Source of the DNA: Lentimonas sp. CC4
Lineage (GTDB): Bacteria; Verrucomicrobiota; Verrucomicrobiia; Opitutales; Coraliomargaritaceae
Length of the DNA stretch: 64,000 nucleotides
Assembly (NCBI RefSeq): GCF_902728235.1
Contig: NZ_CACVBO010000001.1
Location: forward strand, 930,001 to 994,000
Direction: 5' to 3'
Position 1 is the stretch's first letter; each line of letters opens with the position of its first letter. Shown here in pieces: positions 19,082 to 27,254 of this stretch. The notes under the pieces were generated by a model. It was not told the origin of the DNA, did not search any database, and saw only the letters and a program-made list of their open reading frames with translations. The translations under genes were made by a program, and so were the position numbers.

Positions 19082-20104
19082 CTATGCATCAATGCCCGAG
19101 GGACGATACGTCGCAAATATCATCTTCCCCCCGGCAGACGGCACCACCGAATCGACCTCCACGCGCACTTCTTGCCCAATCTGCGAGCTGCCGCCATTGA
19201 CCACCAGCATCGAGCCATCGGGTAAATAACCGATCGCTTGCCCGGCATCCTTACCTGCGCGCACCAGCTCGACACTCACTCGCGTCCCGATAGAGATCTC
19301 TTGGTTCAGCGCTTTCACCAACGAGGTGACATTCAGCCACTCCACCCCATGAAACTCTGCCATCTTCGCCAAGTTATAGTCCGTAGTCAGCAGTTTCGCT
19401 TTCATCGACACGGCAAGAAACACCAATTTCGAATCCACCGCCCGCTCATCGGGAACATCACTTTCATGGATGCGCAGATCTAAGTGCGGCATCTTACGCA
19501 AACGGTTTAGCACATCTAAGCCCTTACGTCCCTTCTCTTTACGAACTGGGTCCGAGGAATCCGCGATTGCCTGTAGCTCATCTAACACAAAGCGTGGAAT
19601 TAGCAACGCATGCCCCATCCACTTACTCTCACAAATCGGCGCAACCCGCCCGTCAATCAAGGCACTCGTATCAACAACGACCAAGGGCGTCTCAACATTT
19701 TCCGAGCTGAAGCGCACATACGGAATGACTAAGTTAAATTCATCCCGACCTCGAAGGGCAATCACGGTAGCCAGATACATGGAAATCACATACAATGCTA
19801 AACGAGAAAGATACAGCATCTGCGCGAGCTCAGGATCTCCTTCCAAGGGCTCAAACAGCGGAGACGTGCCTAAGAGATAGGCGACCCCGCCCCCCACAAT
19901 CAGGCCAAAGGTAATAGCGGAGAGGCCACGCAAGGAAAAACCCTCCAACATAAGATCGATCAATATCACGAGAACCGCGATCCCCATCCCTACAGACAGA
20001 ACGGACAAAAAGCTCCAATCGCCCACCTGATACGACATCAACGCACAGCCCAAAAAGCTGATCAGCAGAAAGAAGATGCGGAAAATTAACAGAGTTTTCT
20101 TCAT
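19082..20104 (-). CDS. PIN-TRAM domain membrane protein (YacL type)
   Basis: A 340-aa protein with four N-terminal membrane spans (to about residue 120). A PIN nuclease domain follows, starting at VVVDTSALIDGRVAPICESK, with further acidic residues in RAVDSKLVFLA and LLTTDYNLAKMAEFHGV. A C-terminal TRAM domain covers about residues 275-335. This layout matches the YacL family, a putative membrane-linked RNase. The small membrane protein gene at 20126-20278 lies 21 bp upstream and may be co-transcribed. Confidence 0.85.
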   Translation of the reverse strand: MKKTLLIFRIFFLLISFLGCALMSYQVGDWSFLSVLSVGMGIAVLVILIDLMLEGFSLRGLSAITFGLIVGGGVAYLLGTSPLFEPLEGDPELAQMLYLSRLALYVISMYLATVIALRGRDEFNLVIPYVRFSSENVETPLVVVDTSALIDGRVAPICESKWMGHALLIPRFVLDELQAIADSSDPVRKEKGRKGLDVLNRLRKMPHLDLRIHESDVPDERAVDSKLVFLAVSMKAKLLTTDYNLAKMAEFHGVEWLNVTSLVKALNQEISIGTRVSVELVRAGKDAGQAIGYLPDGSMLVVNGGSSQIGQEVRVEVDSVVPSAGGKMIFATYRPSGIDA

Positions 20105-20125
20105 GTAAAAATAAGGGACCGAATT

Positions 20126-20278
20126 TTAGAAACGCAGCGCCCCTGTCAGCCAAGCGGCCACAAAGGGAAGCACCATAAACAAGAGCATCAGGATCGTGAT
20201 GATCGATTGTGCCCGACTGGCCTTCTTTTGCAAATCAGCGTCGTCGCACGCTTTTTCTAATTCCTTCATACCTCGCAT
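20126..20278 (-). CDS. Small single-span membrane protein
   Basis: About 50 residues if it starts at the ATG at 20278 (MRGMKELEKACDDADLQKKA), or 47 from the ATG at 20269. A charged N-terminal half is followed by one hydrophobic helix (SIITILMLLFMVLPFVAAWL). The short distance to the PIN-TRAM gene suggests an operon. I do not recognise the family. The alternation of charged amphipathic and membrane segments makes a real gene more likely than a chance ORF. Confidence 0.5.
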   Translation of the reverse strand: MRGMKELEKACDDADLQKKASRAQSIITILMLLFMVLPFVAAWLTGALRF

Positions 20279-20343
20279 GTTGGCAGAAGCCACCAACGAG
20301 ACGCAACCCAAACCTTACCAGCGCCTAGGCTATTTACCTCAAT

Positions 20344-20528
20344 TCTAGAGTCAGGAGTGAGGAGTCAGGAGGGAGTCATTGGTAATCAGCGGCTTAGAGT
20401 GCCGCCGCGTGCCGCCGACCGAGCGCAGCGACACTTAACCGAAGGGCGAAGCCATTTGGCTAAATTCAAAGACATAATAAAGCACTGAGGTTCAACTCCT
20501 GACTACTGGCTTCTAACTTCTTTTTTTT
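20344..20528 (+). repeat. Family A inverted-repeat element, copy 1 (heptad arms)
   Basis: The left arm is a tandem of degenerate heptads of the type GAGTCAG/GAGTGAG. The right arm is the reverse-complement type (GAAGTTA/GTAGTCA read on the minus strand). The body contains ACCGAGCGCAGCGACACTTA and CCGAAGGGCGAAGCCATTTG, which recur at 41064-41311 and, inverted, partly at 47549-47764. It carries no ORF. Confidence 0.75.
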
Positions 20529-20530
20529 AA

Positions 20531-22285
20531 TTAATCCACGACGACCACGACCCGGAATCCGGTCAATCGATTACGCTCACCTCGCGGTGCACTGCGCACC
20601 GGCACGGTAAAAATCGCTTCAATACGGTCTTGCGCGTGCCCCCCGATATGGCGCGCATCCTCGGAGTCAAACCGGTCAACCGACTCTAACCACTCACTGA
20701 CATTCCCCAAAAGATCGTAAAACCCGCTCGTAAACGGCTCCTTCTGGCCTACTGGTTGCGCCACACCATCGGCATCCGAAACACTCCAAACATGATCTTC
20801 GAGCACCACATAGCGCAGTGGCCCCAAGGCTTGGCGAAACTCATTCTCAGTCGGCAGGCGCACTTCCTTACCCACGATCCATGAGAGCCGCTCGCAAAAG
20901 CTCTTCGCTTCCGTCCAGCTCACTGAATCCACCGGATTCACATCGCCTTGATTACGGCTCGGATTCGTGCCCATGATTAAATTATACAGTGCTTGAGGCA
21001 CCTCCGTTCGTAGCATCTGTATGCCCTCGGTCTCTGGGACTGGAAGGAGTGCATCATACACACGATCCTGAATGTAACCGAGATCGTTCTGCACCAAATT
21101 CAAATACCGCACCTTGACCTGGAGCTCCTCGTCATTGAGCGAACTGCGCGGGAAGGCCTCTTCCATCTGCTTAATATCACGGCGCAGCGCCACAATGACC
21201 TCAGCCGCCTCATAAGTGCGACGCTCTGAAAGTAGACGCTTCAGCAAGTCACGGTTCTTCTCGATCTCCAAGCCCAGCTCAAAACTTTGCGCGGTCTGGC
21301 CCTTTCGCTGAAATTCTGTGACACGCTCAGACGACGCATACGGGCTATCCGGAAATGCCTCATTTAACTGCTTCTGCAAACGCGCCACTTCTTTATATAG
21401 ATCCGCAGCCTGGAGCATTTCGCCCTTCGCACGACTCGCATCCGCCAAGTCCGCCATTTCTTCAATCTCTAGGTGATCCTGCCCTGACTCCATGCCAACG
21501 AGCTTCACCTTTAGACGTTCCAATCTGGAAACACTTGACTGGTTTGTGCCACGATACTCACGGTTCAGCCGCTGCTGGATCTTCATCGCCTGCTTCAATA
21601 AATCCGTAGCAGGCTCCCACTCGTTCTTCGCGATAAAGACATCTGCATCTTCCTCCAGTTGCATACTCTCTCGTAACAAAGGTTCGGCCGCAAGATAACG
21701 TGCCTGCCGCTGCAAGCGCGTCGCGCGTCCGATATTATAAGCCGCACTCAGCGGAAAATCCTCGTTAATCGTTTGTTGAGATTCAAAGGCCTCCTGATAC
21801 TTATCCCGCGCCTCCTCATACTTTCGGTCATTCGCCAAGGCCTGCGCCTCTGACTCCAGCTCAACGCTCACGTCCTGCAAATGCTCCGCAGACAGACTCT
21901 GATAGCGCTTCTCTAAATTCTCTAAGCGCTGCGAAGCCTCCGAATTATAGCCGGGGATCGATTCCACATACTGAGCCTGCAGATCAAACGCACGCTTCAA
22001 CAGCAACACATCCTCTGGCGTTGCAGGTCGAAGCGCCAGAATTTCCTCAAACTGAGCTTCCAACTCGATACTTTGCTTGCGCATCGCTTGAGCCTCCACA
22101 GACACCTCCGTCTTTGTGTTAAGCGTCCGGTAGTCCACCTCCTTTGGTCCAAGCTGACTCAAGAACCAAAACAGAGCCAATACGCCCGCACATCCCAAGA
22201 AAATGAACAACGTGAGCATGAAGCGCTTAAGCCCACTAGTTTCGTGGGATCGACGAGGCGGGGAGGACTTCTTCAAATGAACCAT
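20531..22285 (-). CDS. Membrane-anchored coiled-coil protein with FGE/SUMF1-like domain
   Basis: A 584-aa protein. One membrane span near residues 20-44 is followed by a long helical region (about 55-400) rich in Glu, Gln and Ala that repeats AQYVESIPG- and EARDKYQEAFESQQ-like helix pairs. The C-terminal about 150 residues form a formylglycine-generating-enzyme-like domain (GTNPSRNQGDVNPVDSVSW, RLPTENEFRQAL, DLLGNVSEWL, TGFRVVV). The copper-binding cysteines of true FGE near the C-terminus are absent, so I infer a binding rather than oxidase role. No sulfatase with a CxPxR motif lies beside it. Confidence 0.7.
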   Translation of the reverse strand: MVHLKKSSPPRRSHETSGLKRFMLTLFIFLGCAGVLALFWFLSQLGPKEVDYRTLNTKTEVSVEAQAMRKQSIELEAQFEEILALRPATPEDVLLLKRAFDLQAQYVESIPGYNSEASQRLENLEKRYQSLSAEHLQDVSVELESEAQALANDRKYEEARDKYQEAFESQQTINEDFPLSAAYNIGRATRLQRQARYLAAEPLLRESMQLEEDADVFIAKNEWEPATDLLKQAMKIQQRLNREYRGTNQSSVSRLERLKVKLVGMESGQDHLEIEEMADLADASRAKGEMLQAADLYKEVARLQKQLNEAFPDSPYASSERVTEFQRKGQTAQSFELGLEIEKNRDLLKRLLSERRTYEAAEVIVALRRDIKQMEEAFPRSSLNDEELQVKVRYLNLVQNDLGYIQDRVYDALLPVPETEGIQMLRTEVPQALYNLIMGTNPSRNQGDVNPVDSVSWTEAKSFCERLSWIVGKEVRLPTENEFRQALGPLRYVVLEDHVWSVSDADGVAQPVGQKEPFTSGFYDLLGNVSEWLESVDRFDSEDARHIGGHAQDRIEAIFTVPVRSAPRGERNRLTGFRVVVVVD

Positions 22286-22366
22286 AAATAAATTGGAGCT
22301 GGCACTGTAAAAACGGTCTGCCTAAATGAACCCGCCGCCTGCACTGCCGCAAGGCTAAAGGCGTAA

Positions 22367-22519
22367 CTTGTTGCTTGTTGCTTGTTGCTTGTTGAACGCA
22401 AAGCGCCAGCGCGCACAATCAATAATCAACAACTGCATCTCGCGACTTTGCGCCCAACGGACAATTGACAAGACTCGACTGTCAACTGACAACTAATAAA
22501 CAACAACCAACAACAACGC
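22367..22519 (+). repeat. Heptad word-array inverted repeat before tyrA
   Basis: The left arm (22367-22397) is four near-identical heptads of CTTGTTG type. The right arm (about 22455-22519), read on the minus strand, is a longer degenerate run of GTTGTTG and GTTGTCA-like heptads. The two arms face each other across about 57 bp. The right arm ends 4 bp before the tyrA start codon. Confidence 0.7.
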
Positions 22520-22523
22520 GTCC

Positions 22524-23369
22524 ATGTTTCAACAGATCACGATACTCGGCCCAGGCCTCCTCGGAGCCTCTTTAGCGATGGCGGTCAAAGAGCGCGGACT
22601 TGCCGCACGAATTGTCACATGGTCGCGCCGGCCCGAAACTCGAGCGAAATGCCACAACCGCAGCTGGTGCGACGCCGTGCTCGAAACCCCTGAAGAAGCC
22701 GTTGCAGGCAGTGACCTGATAATCATCTGCACCCCGGTGCAAACCATCGTGCCACTCCTAGAGCAGATCCGCCCCGCACTCGCCGAAGGCGCACTCGTCT
22801 CCGACGTCGGCAGCACCAAGAGCCTCATCTGCCGCACCGCGCGCAGCGCACTCGAAGGGCACTCCGCAACTTTCCTCGGCGCACATCCCATGGCCGGCTC
22901 TGAACAAGCAGGCCTCGAACACGCCCAAGCGGATCTCTTCGAAAATGCGGCCTGTATCCTCACCCCACTCGACGATGCGCCTACTGAAGTCATCGCGAAA
23001 CTCGACGCTTTCTGGGAAGCACTCGGCATGGTCGTCACCACCGTATCGCCCGAAAAGCACGACGAGATCGTCGCCCACGTCAGCCATTTACCGCACCTGC
23101 TCGCCTCGTCCCTGTGCAGCTACCTCGCCACGCAAGACAACACTTGGCGCGCGCTCGCAGGCGGCGGACTACGTGACAACACACGTATCGCATCCGGAGA
23201 TCCACAGCTCTGGCGACAGATTCTCGAGCAAAACAGCGACGAAGTGCTACGCGCCATCGAAGGGTTTGAACAGCAACTCCACACGCTCAAAGCAGCACTG
23301 CTCAACCAAGACTCACCCAGCGTGATCGCACACCTGCAACGCGGCAAAACCTACCGCGACCAATTGTAA
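22524..23369 (+). CDS. tyrA: Prephenate dehydrogenase, TyrA
   Basis: Oxidative decarboxylation of prephenate in tyrosine synthesis (possibly arogenate as substrate; specificity cannot be read here). The 281-aa protein has an NAD-binding GPGLLGASLAMAV near the N-terminus, DLIIICTPV, SDVGSTKSLI with the conserved Ser-Thr-Lys, and LGAHPMAGSEQAGLEHA, the prephenate-binding His motif. There is no chorismate mutase or ACT domain. It lies upstream of aroA, linking two aromatic amino acid steps, with a 123-bp gap. Confidence 0.9.
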   Translation: MFQQITILGPGLLGASLAMAVKERGLAARIVTWSRRPETRAKCHNRSWCDAVLETPEEAVAGSDLIIICTPVQTIVPLLEQIRPALAEGALVSDVGSTKSLICRTARSALEGHSATFLGAHPMAGSEQAGLEHAQADLFENAACILTPLDDAPTEVIAKLDAFWEALGMVVTTVSPEKHDEIVAHVSHLPHLLASSLCSYLATQDNTWRALAGGGLRDNTRIASGDPQLWRQILEQNSDEVLRAIEGFEQQLHTLKAALLNQDSPSVIAHLQRGKTYRDQL

Positions 23370-23457
23370 GCCGATCAGTATCCACACTTTAAACTCTCAG
23401 CATTGATCCGGTTCGCTTCGCGCCCGGTCTTGTCGTCACTCCGTTCCTCGGAACAGT

Positions 23458-23492
23458 TTTTCAAAATTTCAGATTTTCAGCATTTCAAAAAG
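23458..23492 (+). repeat. Octamer word array (NNNNTTTC type) before aroA
   Basis: Tandem degenerate octamers (AAATTTCA, GATTTTCA, GCATTTCA) directly precede the aroA ATG. The same word type recurs at 24870-24911, 25772-25807, 36730-36745 and 41586-41655. Confidence 0.6.
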
Positions 23493-24851
23493 ATGACCGA
23501 TCCATTCCCAATCACCCCCTTCACCAAAACACTCGACAACCACATCCAGCTGCCCGGCTCAAAAAGCATCACCAACCGCGCCCTGATCCTCGCGGCACTC
23601 GGCGACGGCGAGACACGTCTCGAAGGCGCACTCTTCAGTCGCGATACACGGATCATGCTCGAGGCGCTCAACACGCTCGGGTTCCAATGCTCTGCCGATC
23701 AGTCCGCGCAAACCATCACCGTCAAAGGCGAAGGCGGCACGATCCCCAATACCGAAGCTGAGCTACACGTGGGCAACGCCGGCACAGCCGCACGCTTCCT
23801 CACTGCCTTCCTAGCGCTGCAAGCCGGCGGCACCTACCAACTTGATGGCGACCCCGCCATGCGCGAACGCCCCATGTCCGGTCTGCTCGATGCCCTGGTT
23901 GCACTCGACGCCGCCGAATTTGAATTCCACGGCAAACCAGGACATTTCCCATTTACGCTCAAAGCAAAAGGCTACAACGGCGGCAGTGCCACAGTCGATG
24001 CCAGCGCCAGCAGCCAAATTCTGTCCGCGCTCCTGCTCTCTGCACCGGCAGGCTCAGGCGACACTCAACTCGCCTGCCCCGGCGTGCGACCGTCCTATGT
24101 TGCGATCACGTTGAAAATGCGCGAAGCCTTTGGCGCTGCACCCGTCACTAGCGATGCGGACGGCAACTATACACTGCCAGCACTTGCCTACACCGCTCCC
24201 AGTGACGGCATCTACCGGATCGAGCCAGATATCTCCGCCGCCAGCTACTTGCTCGCACTCACATTGATTCAAGGCGGCCAACTCACCATTCCCAACCTCA
24301 GCGCCGATCCGCTCCAAGGCGACGCCCACTTCATTGAAGTGCTCGCCCACCACGGACTGCGTGTGGATGCCGAAAAGAATGAATGGGTCGCCGCCTGCAG
24401 CGCCCCCGAAGCAATCGGCCGCGGACACCGCGAGATCGACTTCAACCCATTCTCCGACACTTTCCTGACCTACGCTGCAATCGCGCCGCTACTCGATGGC
24501 TCGGTTCGCATCACCGGCATCGGGCACACACGCCACCAAGAGACGGATCGTATCGCAGGCATGGCCAACGAGCTCTCCAAGCTCGGCCAGCTCGTTAAAG
24601 AAGAGGACGACGCACTCACCATCAGCACCAAACCGAACGAGCTCCGCGCCCGCGCCATCAAAGCGCGCCACGCAGGTAAACTCATCGAGATCGACACCTA
24701 CGAAGACCACCGCTTCGCCATGAGTTTTGGCATCCTAGGCAGCTTCGACCTCATCGGCGACGGCATGCCTTGGCTCGCCATCAAAGATCCCGAGTGCTGC
24801 GGTAAGACCTTCCCCGACTTCTTCGAAGCCTTGGATAAACTACGGGGTTAA
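23493..24851 (+). CDS. aroA: 3-phosphoshikimate 1-carboxyvinyltransferase (EPSP synthase), AroA
   Basis: Transfers the enolpyruvyl group of PEP to shikimate-3-phosphate in chorismate synthesis. The protein is 452 aa from the ATG at 23493. A TTG-initiated extension to 23403 runs through the repeat array and is rejected. Motifs seen: LPGSKSITNRALILAALG, GNAGTAARFLTAF, DGDPAMRERPM, SSQILSALLLSAP, and EDHRFAMSFGIL at the C-terminus. Both alpha/beta domains are complete. It converges with rsmE. Confidence 0.95.
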   Translation: MTDPFPITPFTKTLDNHIQLPGSKSITNRALILAALGDGETRLEGALFSRDTRIMLEALNTLGFQCSADQSAQTITVKGEGGTIPNTEAELHVGNAGTAARFLTAFLALQAGGTYQLDGDPAMRERPMSGLLDALVALDAAEFEFHGKPGHFPFTLKAKGYNGGSATVDASASSQILSALLLSAPAGSGDTQLACPGVRPSYVAITLKMREAFGAAPVTSDADGNYTLPALAYTAPSDGIYRIEPDISAASYLLALTLIQGGQLTIPNLSADPLQGDAHFIEVLAHHGLRVDAEKNEWVAACSAPEAIGRGHREIDFNPFSDTFLTYAAIAPLLDGSVRITGIGHTRHQETDRIAGMANELSKLGQLVKEEDDALTISTKPNELRARAIKARHAGKLIEIDTYEDHRFAMSFGILGSFDLIGDGMPWLAIKDPECCGKTFPDFFEALDKLRG

Positions 24852-24869
24852 AATCGCAGAAGCGACACT

Positions 24870-24911
24870 CAACGTTTCAGCGTTTCCCCATTTCAGCTTT
24901 CAGCGTTTCAT
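24870..24911. repeat. Octamer word array between aroA and rsmE
   Basis: About five tandem words ending in TTTC (ACGTTTC, AGCGTTTC, CCCATTTC, AGCTTTC, AGCGTTTC) fill the gap between the convergent genes and reach the rsmE stop. Confidence 0.6.
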
Positions 24912-25654
24912 AAAGCTGTCGCCGTCTGCTCCGCCCACAAGCCGAGTTGACTTGCGGTAGCCGAAACCGCCGCAACGCATGCTGTCTCAGCACGCAGCAC
25001 ATGAGCCCCCAGATGCGCGAGCTTCCAGCCGTTTTTGCGAAAGATATCACGCTCGTTCGGCGACCACCCACGTTCGGAGCCGAGCGCAATCACAGCACTT
25101 GATCCGAATTGAGGCAACACAGCACCAAGCGCTCCACTTGCCTCGTAATTATCCAATGCGACGTGCACATCTGCGCCATGTAACGCACTGATTGCAGACT
25201 GCAAATCAGCATGCATCGCGACTTGCGGTAGATGCGTGCCAAAGGCCTGCTCGGTGCCGAGGCGAATGCGATCGCGCCACTCATCTGTCTGCCAGAGACT
25301 GCTTTGCGCATACGAAGGCTCGCTCCGTTCGGATTCGAAGAAATGAATGCCCGTGACGCCTAGGCTTGCCGCCTCAAATAAGATACGCTTCGCGGTATGC
25401 GGGCGCGGCAGCCCGATCAACAAATTAATTGGCAACGGCGCAGGTGCTGGCTCGGTGCCAACCACCTCCAACTCAAAACCGCCATCTGGCTCCGCAGTCA
25501 CCACTTTGGCACGTGCCCGCGGTCCATTGACAAAGCCCAAGAAAACTAGGGTGCCCACCTCTGCGCGCAGCACTTTGCGTAAATGCTGCGCCCGAGGATC
25601 TGCACTTTCGAGCCGAACCGACTCAAACACATCATCAAAAAGCATTAAGTTCAT
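24908..25654 (-). CDS. rsmE: 16S rRNA (uracil1498-N3)-methyltransferase, RsmE
   Basis: Methylates U1498 in helix 44 of 16S rRNA using SAM. The 248-aa protein has the N-terminal PUA-like part (RAQHLRKVLRAEVGTLVFLG) and a C-terminal SPOUT knot with ALGSERGWSPNERDIF and LGAHVLRAETACVAAVS. Length is normal for the family. It is flanked on both sides by octamer word arrays and a family C hairpin repeat. Confidence 0.92.
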   Translation of the reverse strand: MNLMLFDDVFESVRLESADPRAQHLRKVLRAEVGTLVFLGFVNGPRARAKVVTAEPDGGFELEVVGTEPAPAPLPINLLIGLPRPHTAKRILFEAASLGVTGIHFFESERSEPSYAQSSLWQTDEWRDRIRLGTEQAFGTHLPQVAMHADLQSAISALHGADVHVALDNYEASGALGAVLPQFGSSAVIALGSERGWSPNERDIFRKNGWKLAHLGAHVLRAETACVAAVSATASQLGLWAEQTATAL

Positions 25655-25689
25655 AAGTAATCAGACCTTTCCGGCTTTCAGATTCCCGT

Positions 25690-25812
25690 AGGGGCTTTGC
25701 TTGCGAAGCCCGCGAACACACTGTTGCTCTCAGAAACTGCCGAAACATCTCCCTACGCCCGCGGGTAATTTTCAGCAATTTCAGTGTTTCAAGATTTCAG
25801 CTTTTCCGACGA
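25690..25812. repeat. Family C hairpin fragment plus octamer array
   Basis: GTAGGGGCTTTGCTTGCGAA starts near 25692 and matches copies at 39792 and 47808-47904. The partner arm is degenerate (CCCTACGCCCGCGGG). It is followed at 25772-25807 by tandem octamers ending in TTTC that run to the helicase stop. Confidence 0.6.
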
Positions 25813-27027
25813 TTACCGGCGACGACCGAAACGGCTCGAAGCGGAGTTACGCTTACGACGCTTAGGCGGCGCAGCAGACTCGCTACGGATGACCGGTTCG
25901 TGGAAATAGTTAAAGTCGTCGAGCTTGCGCTGCTTGATCGGCTGATCGATGAATTTCTCAATCGCATCGAGTTTCGCCTGCTCATCGGGAGCGACCAAAG
26001 TCATCGCATCGCCTTCGCGTTGCGCACGACCAGTGCGGCCGATACGGTGCACGTAGTCTTCTGCATGCTCGGGCACATCGTAGTTGATGACGTGCGTCAC
26101 ATTCGCGATGTCCAAGCCACGCGAAGCAATGTCGGTCGCCACGAGGATCTTGATTTTTCCGTCTTTAAACTGCTCCAGTGCCTTGGTGCGGGCCTTTTGC
26201 TGCAAGTTCGAGTGCATCGCGGCACAACTGTAATTACGCTCCTGCAACCAACGGGCGATACGATCCGCGCCTACCTTCATGCGGCAGAAAATAATCATGC
26301 TATCTACTTCCATGCTTTCGATCAAAGCGATCAACAGGTCAAACTTTTGCATCGCCCCGACAGGATACACTTCGTGCGTCACCGTTTCAGCAGGCGTCAG
26401 CTTGATGCCAATCGAAACTTCGACTGGATCTTTCAAGCTCTTCGCTACGAGGCGCTTGATGTCATCTGACACCGTCGCAGAAAACAACAGGGTCTGACGA
26501 TTCGCATTACACATCTTGATGATGCGTTGCACATCGTCGATGAACCCCATGTCGAGCATGCGATCGACCTCGTCGAGCACGAGCACTTCAATCGAACGAA
26601 GGTCAAAATTGCCCTGCTGCAGGTGATCGAGTAAGCGCCCTGGAGTCGCGATGACGACGTCCGCACCTTCTTTGAGCTCGTCGAGTTGCTTGCCGTAACC
26701 GACGCCACCGTGAATCAGGCAGCACTTCGGCGCGCAGTATTTACCATACGATGTAAATTGATCTTCGACCTGAGCTGCGAGCTCACGTGTTGGCCCGAGC
26801 ACGAGGCAACGAGGTGGAGCGCCCTTTTTATGCCCGCCGAGGCGGTGTAGAATCGGCAGCGCATACGCGGCGGTTTTACCAGTGCCGGTTTGAGCCGAGC
26901 CGATAACATCCTTGCCTGCAAGAATGTGCGGAATGGAGCCCGCTTGAATAGGAGTCGGCGTAGTGAAGCCGAACTCGTCGATAGATTTAAGAATAGACTC
27001 GTCGAGTGCTAGATCGTGAAACGTCAT
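25813..27027 (-). CDS. DEAD-box family ATP-dependent RNA helicase (RhlE-like)
   Basis: A 404-aa helicase with an almost minimal two-domain core: Q-motif FTTPTPIQ, motif I AQTGTGKT, Ia PTRELA, motif II as DEVD (VLVLDEVDRMLDMGF), motif III SAT, and motif VI HRIGRTGRA. The short basic tail ends in RRKRNSASSRFGRRR. Motif II reads DEVD rather than the canonical DEAD, confirmed by reading the codons; this is a tolerated variant of the third position. A role in ribosome assembly or RNA turnover is likely from the family. Confidence 0.9.
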   Translation of the reverse strand: MTFHDLALDESILKSIDEFGFTTPTPIQAGSIPHILAGKDVIGSAQTGTGKTAAYALPILHRLGGHKKGAPPRCLVLGPTRELAAQVEDQFTSYGKYCAPKCCLIHGGVGYGKQLDELKEGADVVIATPGRLLDHLQQGNFDLRSIEVLVLDEVDRMLDMGFIDDVQRIIKMCNANRQTLLFSATVSDDIKRLVAKSLKDPVEVSIGIKLTPAETVTHEVYPVGAMQKFDLLIALIESMEVDSMIIFCRMKVGADRIARWLQERNYSCAAMHSNLQQKARTKALEQFKDGKIKILVATDIASRGLDIANVTHVINYDVPEHAEDYVHRIGRTGRAQREGDAMTLVAPDEQAKLDAIEKFIDQPIKQRKLDDFNYFHEPVIRSESAAPPKRRKRNSASSRFGRRR

Positions 27028-27254
27028 TTGATGTGTTGTCCTGGGTGAAATGCCCGGCCAACTTACGCATCCGGGTCCAATTAAGAAGTCGCGTAGCGTG
27101 CGCGTATTTCTTTGAGAATCAAGGAGAAAGCGTAGCAGCGAAATATCCTCAATCTTACTCCGAATCCTACTCCTACTCTTAATGCCTCAAACAAATGCCT
27201 CAAAACCAAGGACTGAGTCAGATTAGGATTAAGACACAAAACCAACCGAACCGA

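Noticed and set aside
25813-27027. Inactive helicase because motif II is DEVD
   Set aside because: Both acidic catalytic residues and all other motifs are present; Val for Ala at the third position is tolerated in the superfamily.
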